A DNA stretch of 64,000 bases, taken from positions 1-64,000 of the forward strand of contig SLKA01000020.1 in assembly GCA_007134845.1 (NCBI GenBank), read 5' to 3'. The position numbers and the translations under genes were made by a program. The notes below the pieces were generated by a model. It was not told the DNA's origin, searched no databases, and was given only the letters and a program-made list of their open reading frames with translations. Source of the DNA: Balneolales bacterium (lineage in GTDB: Bacteria > Bacteroidota > Rhodothermia > Balneolales > Natronogracilivirgulaceae). Positions 45,754-54,420 of the stretch are shown piece after piece. Position 1 is the stretch's first letter. Each line of letters starts with the position of its first letter.

Positions 45754-46496
45754 ACGTGAACAGTAACGCCAGCATTATTGAAGTGCAGGATCTGACCCGG
45801 GTGTTCGGCAATTTCACCGCTGTTGATCGAATCAGCTTTGAGGTGAGGCGCGGGGAAATTTTCGGTTTTCTCGGGGCAAACGGCGCCGGCAAGACCACTG
45901 CGATCAGGATGCTTACAGGACTGCTGATTCCGACATCGGGCCGGGCAGAGGTTGCCGGTTTTGATGTTTTCACCCACCCGGAATCCATCAAAAAAAACAT
46001 CGGCTACATGAGCCAGAAGTTTTCACTTTTCAACGATCTCACTGTTTTTGAAAACCTCAGGTTTTACGGGGGGATTTATGGACTCAGCACCCGGGACATA
46101 CGACACAAAACGGATGAGCTGCTCGAACGGCTCGATCTTGCAGGGGTGCGAGACCGATTGATCCGTGACCTGCCGCTGGGGTGGAAGCAGAAACTGGCGT
46201 TCTCCACGGCAGTGATTCATGAACCGGCCATCGTGTTTCTGGACGAGCCGACAGGCGGGGTGGATCCGATAACCCGCAGGCAGTTCTGGGACCTGATGTA
46301 TGAGACGGCAGACCGTGGGACTACGGTTTTTGTCACAACCCACTACATGGATGAAGCCGAGTATTGTGACCGGGTCTCCATCATGGTGGATGGACGCATC
46401 GACGCGCTTGGCACGCCAGCCGGACTCAGAAAAACATATGGAGCCAAAAACGTTGATGAGGTATTTGTGAAACTGGCAAGAGGAGGCTCGGTATGA
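45750..46496 (+). CDS. ABC exporter ATPase 2 (YbhF C-half-like)
   Basis: Walker A GANGAGKTT near 42-50, Walker B IVFLDEPTGGVD and a normal H-loop TTHYMDEAE. The signature is LPLGWKQKLAF instead of LSGGQ-type, so its own signature is degenerate and complements ATPase 1, which has a good signature but a changed H-loop. Together they predict an asymmetric heterodimer with one competent ATP site. 248 aa; 4-base overlaps on both sides. Confidence 0.93.
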   Translation: MNVNSNASIIEVQDLTRVFGNFTAVDRISFEVRRGEIFGFLGANGAGKTTAIRMLTGLLIPTSGRAEVAGFDVFTHPESIKKNIGYMSQKFSLFNDLTVFENLRFYGGIYGLSTRDIRHKTDELLERLDLAGVRDRLIRDLPLGWKQKLAFSTAVIHEPAIVFLDEPTGGVDPITRRQFWDLMYETADRGTTVFVTTHYMDEAEYCDRVSIMVDGRIDALGTPAGLRKTYGAKNVDEVFVKLARGGSV

Positions 46497-47647
46497 AGGC
46501 ATTCTGGGGCTTCATAAAAAAGGAATTCCTGCACATTTTCCGCGACAGGCGGACCCTGCTCATTCTCTTCGGAATGCCACTGGCTCAGCTTTTACTGTTT
46601 GGTTATGCTGTCAGGAATGAGCTCAACAGGGCCGATATCGCCATCCTGGATCATTCCCGTGACGAAGTCACCCGTGAGATCACCGGCAAACTGCTCTCGT
46701 CCGGACATTTTCAACTCAGTGCATGGCTGGAAAGTGAAGCCGAAATCGAAGAGGTATTTCAGCGGGGAATTGCCCGAAATGTTGTTGTTTTCGAGAGTGA
46801 TTTCGGCCGGAAACTTATTCGTGAGGGCAGGGCGGATGTGCTTATTGTGACCGATGCCTCTGATCCCAATATGGCACAGATACTCGAAGGATATACAGCC
46901 AATATCATCAGGGAATATCAGCAGGAGTGGCAGATGCGTAACCGGATGGCAATGTCGGGTGTGGGTGGCATGACATCAGGTGCGGGCGGTTTGGCGGCGA
47001 GTGGCATCATACCGGAAATGCGCATGCTTTTCAATCCCGAACTGCGCAGTGCAAACCTTTTTGTGCCGGGACTTATCGCCTTTATTCTGATGCTTGTTTC
47101 CGCATTCCTCACTTCCATCGCCATTGCCCGGGAAAAGGAGATGGGAACCATGGAAGTACTGCTTGTGTCACCGCTTGATCCAAGGCAGATCATCGCAGGT
47201 AAAGTGCTGCCATACCTTGTGTTGTCGATCGTGAACGTGTTCACCGTACTGGTCGTGGCTTTGGTTGTTTTTCAGGTGCCGTTTCGCGGCAGCGTGATCC
47301 TGTTTTCGCTGTTGTCGCTGCTGTTCATCATGACGGCTCTGGCACTGGGACTTCGTATTTCAAACGCTGTCAGGGATCAGCAGACGGCAATGATGATGTC
47401 GCTCGCCGGTCTCCTGCTGCCGACCATCCTGCTGTCAGGTTTCATATTTCCAATTTCCAATATGCCGGTGATTTTACAGTATCTGAGTCACATCGTACCG
47501 GCAAAATGGTACCTCATCATCATCCGGGGGATCATGCTCAAAGGTGTCGGACTGGAAGTGCTTTGGATGGAGGCGCTCATTCTCCTCGGCATGATGTCGC
47601 TGCTGTTCGTTGTAAGCATTAAATCTTTTAAAATCCGTCTTGAGTGA
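46493..47647 (+). CDS. ABC-2 type permease 1
   Basis: N-terminal FIKKEFLHIFRDRRTLLILFGMPLAQL, a periplasmic domain of ~130 residues, then five membrane segments including the EKEMGTMEVLLVSPLDPRQIIAGK coupling region (in parts) and LSGFIFPISNMP. 384 aa, like YbhS/YhhJ. The periplasmic part carries a Gly/Met-rich loop (MSGVGGMTSGAGGLAASG). Couples to ATPases 1 and 2; likely pairs with permease 2. Confidence 0.92.
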   Translation: MKAFWGFIKKEFLHIFRDRRTLLILFGMPLAQLLLFGYAVRNELNRADIAILDHSRDEVTREITGKLLSSGHFQLSAWLESEAEIEEVFQRGIARNVVVFESDFGRKLIREGRADVLIVTDASDPNMAQILEGYTANIIREYQQEWQMRNRMAMSGVGGMTSGAGGLAASGIIPEMRMLFNPELRSANLFVPGLIAFILMLVSAFLTSIAIAREKEMGTMEVLLVSPLDPRQIIAGKVLPYLVLSIVNVFTVLVVALVVFQVPFRGSVILFSLLSLLFIMTALALGLRISNAVRDQQTAMMMSLAGLLLPTILLSGFIFPISNMPVILQYLSHIVPAKWYLIIIRGIMLKGVGLEVLWMEALILLGMMSLLFVVSIKSFKIRLE

Positions 47648-48777
47648 CCATGAGAATCATATTCTTTATACTGCAAAAAGAGTTTTTACAGATCTTCCGT
47701 AACAGGCTGATGTTGGGCTTTATCTTGGTGGTTCCGATCATTCAGCTGATGATACTGACCTATGCGGCTACGTTTGAAATCCGTAATATCGATTTTTTTG
47801 TCGTGGATCATGATCACAGTCCGGAGTCGCGGGCACTGATTGACCGGTTTGTCGCATCAGAAAATTTCCGGCTGACGGGCTGGTCTGCTTCGGCGGCGGA
47901 TGGTGAACTGGCACTGCTTGGCAATAAAGCGGTTATGGTGCTTCAGATTCCTGCCCACACCGGCCGGGATCTGGTGCGGGACGGAAGTGCGCCGGTTTCG
48001 CTTCGTTTTGATGCTGTAGATGGCTTTACAGCAAATGTCGCCAGTCAGTACGCGATGCAAATCATCCGGAGACATAACGAAGTAGCCGGCGTGGCGCATT
48101 TGGCATCCATTGAACCCGCACCGACCGGCATTGCTCAGATCGGCATCAATGTGTCACGCTGGTACAACCCGCACCTGGATTATAAAATTTACATGGTACC
48201 CGGGATACTGGTCATGCTGATCACGGTGATCGGCGGATTTTTGACGGGCATGAACGTGGTCCGTGAAAAAGAGATCGGCACGATCGAGCAGCTGAATGTC
48301 ACACCGATCACCAAATTTCAGTTCATCATTGGCAAGCTGATGCCATTCATGATTTTGGCACTGGTGATATTCAGTTTCGGACTGCTGCTGGCCCGGTTCT
48401 GGTTTGAAGTGCCGTTTGAAGGTAGCCTGATGTTGATCTATCTCATCGCTGCCACCTATCTGCTGGTGGTACTCGGGCTCGGGTTGCTGGTCTCAACTGT
48501 CACGCATACCCAGCAACAGGCCATATTTATTACCTGGTTCGTTTTTGTGATATTTATCCTTCTCAGCGGGTTGTTCACACCGATCGACAGCATGCCCGGC
48601 TGGGCGCAGTATCTGACCTGGGCCAATCCCGTAGCATGGTTCATTGATATCATCCGGCGGGTGATGCTCACTGGTGCAGATATGCAGGATATCTGGAGCT
48701 CCTATCTCGTTCTTCTGGCGTATGGTGTGGCTTTCATCGGCAGTGCCGTGTTACGGTACCGGAAAGCAGCAGCGTGA
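47644..48777 (+). CDS. ABC-2 type permease 2
   Basis: Paralogous to permease 1: FFILQKEFLQIFRNRLMLGF, VVREKEIGTIEQLNVTPITKFQFIIGKLMPF (in parts), LLSGLFTPIDSMPGWAQYLTWANP. 377 aa, YbhR-like. Last gene of the TetR-TolC-HlyD-ATPase-ATPase-permease-permease operon; overlaps permease 1 by 4 bases. No intrinsic terminator is seen before nfeD. Confidence 0.92.
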   Translation: MTMRIIFFILQKEFLQIFRNRLMLGFILVVPIIQLMILTYAATFEIRNIDFFVVDHDHSPESRALIDRFVASENFRLTGWSASAADGELALLGNKAVMVLQIPAHTGRDLVRDGSAPVSLRFDAVDGFTANVASQYAMQIIRRHNEVAGVAHLASIEPAPTGIAQIGINVSRWYNPHLDYKIYMVPGILVMLITVIGGFLTGMNVVREKEIGTIEQLNVTPITKFQFIIGKLMPFMILALVIFSFGLLLARFWFEVPFEGSLMLIYLIAATYLLVVLGLGLLVSTVTHTQQQAIFITWFVFVIFILLSGLFTPIDSMPGWAQYLTWANPVAWFIDIIRRVMLTGADMQDIWSSYLVLLAYGVAFIGSAVLRYRKAAA

Positions 48778-48825
48778 CAGAATTGTTTTTGTTTTCATTT
48801 TAATCAAAAACCTTACATATTTCTG

Positions 48826-50250
48826 ATGCATAATAATTATGAGATGAAGAAGCGAATCACCATAGCTCATATCCTCTTTATCTTCGGTGCCATACTGGTG
48901 CTGTTGGGGAATTCCTATACCAACTCTTTGGTACCTTCAGAGAATGATTCCCTTGCTGCAGAACTTCAGGCTGAGGAGCCGCAGCAGGAGCGTGAGGAAA
49001 ACGATGAGAACCGGCCAGACGATGAGAAGCGGCCAACGGTGAGTGTGATCCGGGTGGAAGGGTCCATCGGTCCCACCGTCAGCAATTACATAACCCGGGC
49101 GCTCGAAGCAGCAAACGAGCGCGGCGATGAAATGCTGATCATTGAACTGGATACCCCTGGTGGACTGCTCAATGTGACACAGGATATTGTCCGCATGTTT
49201 CTCGGTTCCGACCTGCCCATCGCAGTTTTTGTTTCCCCCGAGGGTGCCAATGCAGGGAGTGCCGGTACGTTCATAACCCTTGCAGCCCACGTTGCAGCGA
49301 TGGCTCCGGCAACAAGCATTGGAGCCGCCTCACCTGTGACCATGGGTGGCGCGCAGGCCGATACCGTCATGCAGAAAAAAGTGTTCAACTATGCAGAGAG
49401 TTTTATCGAAAGTGTGGCCGAGCGGCGGGACCGCAACGTGGAGTGGGCCAAATCGGCGGTTCGTGACGGGGCATCCATCACCAGCTCGGAAGCCATCAAC
49501 ATTAATGTGATCGATTTTCTGGCCGACGACCTGGACGATCTGCTGGAGCAGATGCACGGACATGTGGTGAATGAGCACAAACTGGTCACCCGTGATGCCG
49601 ATGTCAACCGCATCAACCCCAACCTGGCTGAATTGTTCTTCGGCTTCCTCATGCGCCCGGAAGTGCTTTTGATATTGACGCTGGTCTCGATTTACGGTAT
49701 TCTGGGAGAAATCAGCAATCCCGGTGCCATTGTACCGGGTGTGGCCGGGGTCATTGCACTTATTCTACTGCTGTTCGGAGTTGCGGCCATGCCCATAAAT
49801 GTAGCCGGTTTCGTGCTCATTGCCTTTGCCATAATACTATTTGTGATGGAAGCTTTTACACCTACATACGGCATTCTGCTTGGCGGAGGTGCCATTGCGT
49901 TTTTCCTGGGCGCCCTGATGCTGTTTCAGGATTTGCCTCAGGATATGCAACTCTCGCTGGCCTGGCTCATACCTGCCACCATCATCACCGTGCTGTTCTT
50001 CGCCTTTGTGGTGTATTACGGACTTCGGGCGCAATTTGGTGAAAGCAAGTCAGGTGTGGAAACCATGGTTGGCAAGACGACGACCGCCATGGAAAAAATC
50101 GATAAAGAGCGCGGAAGAGTCATGATGATGGGTGAAATATGGAATGCCCGAAGTGATACACCCATCAGGAAAGGTGAAACGTGTGTAATTGTAAAAGTCG
50201 ACGGTCTGACTTTGCGGGTTCGTCCGGCTGAGAAACAGAAAACATCCTAA
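48826..50250 (+). CDS. nfeD: Long-form NfeD protein with ClpP-class protease domain
   Basis: An N-terminal membrane anchor (IAHILFIFGAILVLLG) is followed by an acidic Glu-rich linker (EEPQQEREENDENRPDDEKRP), a ClpP/SppA-like domain with catalytic Ser in NAGSAGTFITLAAH (near residue 145) and candidate Lys in the AKSAVRDGASITS helix, four or five membrane helices, and a C-terminal OB-fold NfeD domain. 474 aa. Partner of the slipin encoded 18 bp downstream; such pairs cleave the slipin C-terminus in archaeal homologues. Confidence 0.93.
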   Translation: MHNNYEMKKRITIAHILFIFGAILVLLGNSYTNSLVPSENDSLAAELQAEEPQQEREENDENRPDDEKRPTVSVIRVEGSIGPTVSNYITRALEAANERGDEMLIIELDTPGGLLNVTQDIVRMFLGSDLPIAVFVSPEGANAGSAGTFITLAAHVAAMAPATSIGAASPVTMGGAQADTVMQKKVFNYAESFIESVAERRDRNVEWAKSAVRDGASITSSEAININVIDFLADDLDDLLEQMHGHVVNEHKLVTRDADVNRINPNLAELFFGFLMRPEVLLILTLVSIYGILGEISNPGAIVPGVAGVIALILLLFGVAAMPINVAGFVLIAFAIILFVMEAFTPTYGILLGGGAIAFFLGALMLFQDLPQDMQLSLAWLIPATIITVLFFAFVVYYGLRAQFGESKSGVETMVGKTTTAMEKIDKERGRVMMMGEIWNARSDTPIRKGETCVIVKVDGLTLRVRPAEKQKTS

Positions 50251-50268
50251 ATCAATGAAGGGGTCATT

Positions 50269-51252
50269 ATGGAAACATTATTTAATCTGACCGATTTGCT
50301 GACCTGGGTAATCGTGATTGTCATTTTCCTGGGTATCGTCCTGCCTCAAATGTTCAAGATCATGCGGGAATACGAGCGCGCCGTTGTGTTCCGTCTTGGT
50401 AAATATTACATGACAAAGGGTCCGGGCCTCATTGTTCTGATTCCCTTTATTGATAAGATTGAGCGGGTGGACCTGCGTGTGCTGACCATCAACGTGGACA
50501 AGCAGGAAGTCATTACCAAAGATAATGTTACGGTTCATGTGGATGCCATCACCTTTTTCCGGGTTGTTGATGCCGAGAAAGCTATCATCAATGTGGAGCA
50601 GTATTTTGTGGCAACCACCTGGTTGGCACAGACGACTCTTAGAAGCGTACTGGGACAGGCCGAGCTGGACGAGCTGCTCTCGGAACGGGACAAAATCAAC
50701 AAAAAAATTCAGGAAATCATCGATCAGCACACCGATCCCTGGGGTATCAAGGTTGTTACAGTGGAAGTGCGTGATGTGACTCTGCCGCAATCCATGCAGC
50801 GAGCCATGGCGCGTCAGGCCGAAATGGAACGTGAACGCCGTGCTAAAGTCATTAATGCCCAGGGTGAGTTCCAGGCGGCTGCCAAGCTGGTGGAAGCCGG
50901 CAAGATGATCGAAGGTACGCCTGTGGCATTGCAGCTCCGATTCCTGCAAACCATGCAGGAGATAAGTGGCGAGGGTTCATCCCACACCTTCCTGCCCCTT
51001 CCCATGAACTTCCTTGATGCGTTCAAGCCAACCATAACTGACGCGTCAGGAAAAAAAGCTTCGCCAGGTATCGATCCAAAGGATATTGATCTTGATGATC
51101 CCGGTATCGACCCGAAAGGCAAACCAACCGGAACCAAAAAATCGGGAGGATCGAAGTCAGGCAGTTCAAAATCTGGTGGTTCAAAGTCAGGTGGATCCGG
51201 TTCGGGTAGCTCCGGTTCAGGCGGCTCAAAATCCAAAGGCGGCAAAAAGTAA
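50269..51252 (+). CDS. Slipin (stomatin/SPFH) with Gly-Ser-Lys tail
   Basis: Membrane hairpin at the start ([18 protein letters not shown]), then an SPFH domain: [79 protein letters not shown] (each in part). The last ~55 residues are low-complexity Lys/Ser/Gly ([14 protein letters not shown] type units), a repeat-derived tail lacking in most slipins. 327 aa; good GAAGGGG ribosome-binding site. The stop lies 3 bases before the next gene. Confidence 0.93.
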   Translation: METLFNLTDLLTWVIVIVIFLGIVLPQMFKIMREYERAVVFRLGKYYMTKGPGLIVLIPFIDKIERVDLRVLTINVDKQEVITKDNVTVHVDAITFFRVVDAEKAIINVEQYFVATTWLAQTTLRSVLGQAELDELLSERDKINKKIQEIIDQHTDPWGIKVVTVEVRDVTLPQSMQRAMARQAEMERERRAKVINAQGEFQAAAKLVEAGKMIEGTPVALQLRFLQTMQEISGEGSSHTFLPLPMNFLDAFKPTITDASGKKASPGIDPKDIDLDDPGIDPKGKPTGTKKSGGSKSGSSKSGGSKSGGSGSGSSGSGGSKSKGGKK

Positions 51253-51255
51253 CAG

Positions 51256-52842
51256 ATGACCTTGCCTGAATCCGTTTTTTCTTACATTCCCGGCCGGGTG
51301 GTGGCCGCTTTGGTTGCCGTTTCTCTCACCGGATGTGAAACCGGTCAGCCCTCTATGCCTGATGCACCGCCGGACGACCTGTCCGGCTATATCGAAGAGA
51401 ACATGCAGGTGTGGGACATCCCCGGCATGGCAGTGGCTATCGTGCACAAGGACGAGGTGGTTTTTGCTGAAGGATTCGGTGTGCGAAAGCTGGGTGAGCC
51501 GGAGCTGGTCGACGAACATACGCTTTTCGGTGTGGCTTCCATCACCAAAGCCTTTACGGCTGCGGCGCTCGGACTTCTGGTTGATGAGGGGCGCATCAGA
51601 TGGGACGATCCCATCGTCGCATGGCTGCCCGATTTTCAGCTCTATGACCTCTGGGTCACCGAAAACATCACCATTCGTGACGCTTTATCGCATCGCAGCG
51701 GACTCGGACGCATGATCGGCAACCGGCTTCAGTATATGACGAGCCGGGAGAGGTCAGAGTTGATCTACCGGCTGCGCTACCTGGAACCGGAAATCCCGTT
51801 CCGTTCGGGATATGTCTACAGTAATATGATGTATCTGGTTGCAGGTGAAATTATTCCTGCGGTCACCGGAAAAAGCTGGGAAGAGTTCGTGAGCGAGCGT
51901 TTTTTTGGTCCGCTCGGCATGGAAAGGAGCAATACTTCGGTGACGCAGATCGGTGACGACGATAACGCGGCCTGGCCTCACCAGGAAATTCGCGGCGAAG
52001 TGGTACCGATTCCGCGCCGGAATTTCGACAATGCGGGTCCGGCGGCGTCCATCAATGCCAGTGTGTATGAAATGGCGCAATGGATGAGGCTGCATCTCGG
52101 TGAGCCGGGGAAGTTCAACGGTCAGAGGCTCATCAGTGAAGAGGTGATGATGGATCTTCATTCATCACAGACCGTGCTGGCTGAGTATGAGATATACGAC
52201 GATCTCCGAAGCTATGCCCTTGGATGGTTTGTTCAATATTACCGGGGGGCCCGGATCCAGCGACATGGAGGCGGGACCGATGGCATGAATACCACCCTCA
52301 TCCTCCTTCCGGAAAGGGATCTGGGGATCATTGTGGTTGCCAATACATTTACGCTGTTCCGTGATGCGGTGGCATATACGATTCTGGATCACTTTATGGG
52401 CAAAAGTGAATTTGAGTGGAACAGGCACATCCGGGAGGGCTACGAGGAGAACTACGAGAGGCAGATGGCCGAGCGAGACACTATCCGACAGATGCGGCAG
52501 GATCATGTGCCGCCGTCACTTCCGATGGAGCGGTATGCCGGTCGCTATTATGATGATCTGTACGCCGAGCTGGAAGTGATTGAAACAGAAGACGGTAGCC
52601 TGGCGCTGCGCTTCTGGGAAGATGATTCCCGGATGGCGGACCTGGAACACTGGGAGGGGGATCGATTTCGTGCGGTCTGGCGTAATCCCGCACAGCGCGA
52701 GAAGTTTGTGGAGTTTGTACTGGGGCGGCGCGCTGTTGTAGAGGCGGTCGAGGTTACATTCAATCTGCGGCCAAACGTGCTGCAGGCGGGGGCATATCTT
52801 TCCGGCTATACCCGCACGGTCCGATATCAACGTGTGGATTGA
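51256..52842 (+). CDS. Serine hydrolase, beta-lactamase (class C-like) family, lipoprotein
   Basis: Lipobox SLTGC near residue 27. The class C/EstB-type triad is present: S-x-x-K in ASITKAF near 95, Y-x-N in YVYSNMMYL near 190, and the third-box equivalent HGGGTDG near 337. A C-terminal DUF3471-like domain (from about 420: MERYAGRYYDDLYAELEV) is common in esterase/peptidase members. Activity is more likely D-amino peptidase or esterase than drug hydrolysis. Only 3 bp from the slipin stop, so it shares the nfeD-slipin operon. Confidence 0.92.
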   Translation: MTLPESVFSYIPGRVVAALVAVSLTGCETGQPSMPDAPPDDLSGYIEENMQVWDIPGMAVAIVHKDEVVFAEGFGVRKLGEPELVDEHTLFGVASITKAFTAAALGLLVDEGRIRWDDPIVAWLPDFQLYDLWVTENITIRDALSHRSGLGRMIGNRLQYMTSRERSELIYRLRYLEPEIPFRSGYVYSNMMYLVAGEIIPAVTGKSWEEFVSERFFGPLGMERSNTSVTQIGDDDNAAWPHQEIRGEVVPIPRRNFDNAGPAASINASVYEMAQWMRLHLGEPGKFNGQRLISEEVMMDLHSSQTVLAEYEIYDDLRSYALGWFVQYYRGARIQRHGGGTDGMNTTLILLPERDLGIIVVANTFTLFRDAVAYTILDHFMGKSEFEWNRHIREGYEENYERQMAERDTIRQMRQDHVPPSLPMERYAGRYYDDLYAELEVIETEDGSLALRFWEDDSRMADLEHWEGDRFRAVWRNPAQREKFVEFVLGRRAVVEAVEVTFNLRPNVLQAGAYLSGYTRTVRYQRVD

Positions 52843-52905
52843 ACCAAGCAAGAAAAAAGTAACAAGCCGGCACGGGGATAGTCCGGAACAGGGCATCGAA
52901 AGGGA

Positions 52906-53052
52906 TTATTCCACAAGCTGATCCAGTTCATGTTTTTCAAGTTTGCTGCTCAGTGTGCTGCGGGGAACACGCAACATCTGTGCGGCCTTGCTGATGTTGT
53001 ATTTGGAAAGTTTCAGTGCCCATTGAATCACTTTTTTTGTTATGTTTGCAAG
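52906..53052 (-). pseudogene. Orphan Fis-type helix-turn-helix fragment
   Basis: The minus strand stays open for 48 codons and ends KVIQWALKLSKYNISKAAQMLR VPRSTLSSKLEKHELDQLVE-stop. This matches the C-terminal HTH_8 (Fis) domain of sigma-54 activators such as NtrC. No ATG exists and no AAA+ domain lies upstream; a GTG at 53031 would give 41 residues. Most likely the 3' remnant of a deleted activator gene, though a tiny HTH protein is possible. The rest of the 281-bp gap holds the porin promoter. Confidence 0.6.
53041..53048 (+). promoter_or_regulatory. Possible -7 box of the porin gene
   Basis: TATGTTTG fits TAnnTTTG, 76 bp upstream of the porin start. A matching TTTG at the right -33 distance is not seen; TTG at 53023 is only 15 bp away. 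Weak. Confidence 0.3.
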
Positions 53053-53123
53053 TCATTAAACTGCAAAGTTGTCAGTAGTTCGAGCAATCCTGAAATTATT
53101 AAAAACCCAATTGACGAGGATAT

Positions 53124-54233
53124 ATGAAAAATATTATCAGTCGCATGGTTCTTTGTGCCCTGCTATCTGTGATACTCCTGGTTCCTGTTTCAGATGCACA
53201 GGATTTTTCTATTCGCGGCCGTCTTCATATGGATGCTCTGATGGGCATTAATGATGCAGACGATTTCAGTAACGGATTCAATAACCGGCGTGCCCGGATT
53301 GGTGTAAATGGTAAATTAACTGATAAGTGGGATGGTCGGATCGAAGTTGACTTCGCAGATAATACATTGGATGCCAAAGATTTTCGTTTGCGCCGTTCAT
53401 TTGAAAACGGTGGGCGTTTGTGGCTGGGGCAGTATAAAGTGCCACAAGGTCTGAACGAACTGACCAGCTCTAATGAGATTACTTTTATTGAGCGATCCTC
53501 AGTCAATAATATTATTCCACCAAGTCGCCGGATGGGAGTAGCTTACGAATTATTCAGTGGTCATTTTGGCTTCAAAACCATGTTTTTTGGAAGAGAACTG
53601 GGACAAAGAATTGAAATTGTAGGTGATATGCCAATTGGAGGTGCATTTCGGGGTGTCTTTGCTCCGGAAATGGCAGGTGGCATTCTCCATCTTGGTGCTT
53701 CCGTGGTATATGAAGATCTGATGGATAACAGCACAGTCCGTTTAAGTGATCGTCCGGAAGCCCGTGACAGTAAAGGCGGTTCTGTGCGTCTCATTGATAC
53801 CGGAACAATAAGTGATGTTGAAAGTACTCTGAAGGCGGGTGGCGAACTTGCATTCATTCGTGGTCCGTTTTCAATCGAAGCAGAGTATCTGCTTGTATCC
53901 GTCAACCGAGAACAGGGTGATAATCCATCATTTTATGGTGCACATGTTCAGGCAAGTTATGTTATTGGAGGATCCCGACGTTATTCAAAGGGAGATATGG
54001 GGGGTGTAAGACCATCTGGTGATAATGGATCATGGGAACTGGCAGCCCGCTTCAGTCATATGAACCTGAATGGCTCCGGTTTTAATGGCGGTGAACAGAA
54101 CAATATCACACTGGGTGTAAACCGATATGTTGCCAGGAATTTAAGGTTTATGGGTAATATTGTGATCATAAATGTAGATGAGATCGACGAAACACCGGTG
54201 GTAGCCAATTTCCGTGCACAATATCATTTCTGA
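53124..54233 (+). CDS. OprO/OprP-like phosphate-selective porin
   Basis: Signal peptide (to SDAQ, residue ~25), then the family pattern FNNRRARIGVNGKLTDKWDG, FADNTLDAKDFRLRRSF, LWLGQYKVPQGLNELTSSNE, FIERSSVNNIIPPSRRMGV (each in part) and a C-terminal NFRAQYHF. 369 aa, 16-18 strands. It would pass phosphate or polyphosphate across the outer membrane. A GAGG site precedes ATG 53124. It is 187 bp upstream of the Na+/phosphate cotransporter gene, supporting a phosphate role. Confidence 0.88.
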   Translation: MKNIISRMVLCALLSVILLVPVSDAQDFSIRGRLHMDALMGINDADDFSNGFNNRRARIGVNGKLTDKWDGRIEVDFADNTLDAKDFRLRRSFENGGRLWLGQYKVPQGLNELTSSNEITFIERSSVNNIIPPSRRMGVAYELFSGHFGFKTMFFGRELGQRIEIVGDMPIGGAFRGVFAPEMAGGILHLGASVVYEDLMDNSTVRLSDRPEARDSKGGSVRLIDTGTISDVESTLKAGGELAFIRGPFSIEAEYLLVSVNREQGDNPSFYGAHVQASYVIGGSRRYSKGDMGGVRPSGDNGSWELAARFSHMNLNGSGFNGGEQNNITLGVNRYVARNLRFMGNIVIINVDEIDETPVVANFRAQYHF

Positions 54234-54242
54234 TGGGAAATG

Positions 54243-54266
54243 CCCGCTGAGAACATTATCAGCGGG
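54243..54266 (+). terminator. Hairpin after the porin gene
   Basis: Perfect stem CCCGCTGA / TCAGCGGG with loop GAACATTA, 9 bp past the porin stop. No T-run follows, so it is a weak terminator at best and may stabilise the 3' end or reduce read-through into the cotransporter gene. Confidence 0.45.
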
Positions 54267-54420
54267 ATCACCCTCAATTTGCTTGAGATTTCTTAAATAA
54301 TTTACAAAAGTGCGGTGGCTTGAACAGCGGTGGGTTTTATACTGATATTTCCTGAGTCAGTAATCCATTGACAGAGTTACCCCAGACCCGGGTGTCACCG
54401 CACTATTATTAACCTGAAGT

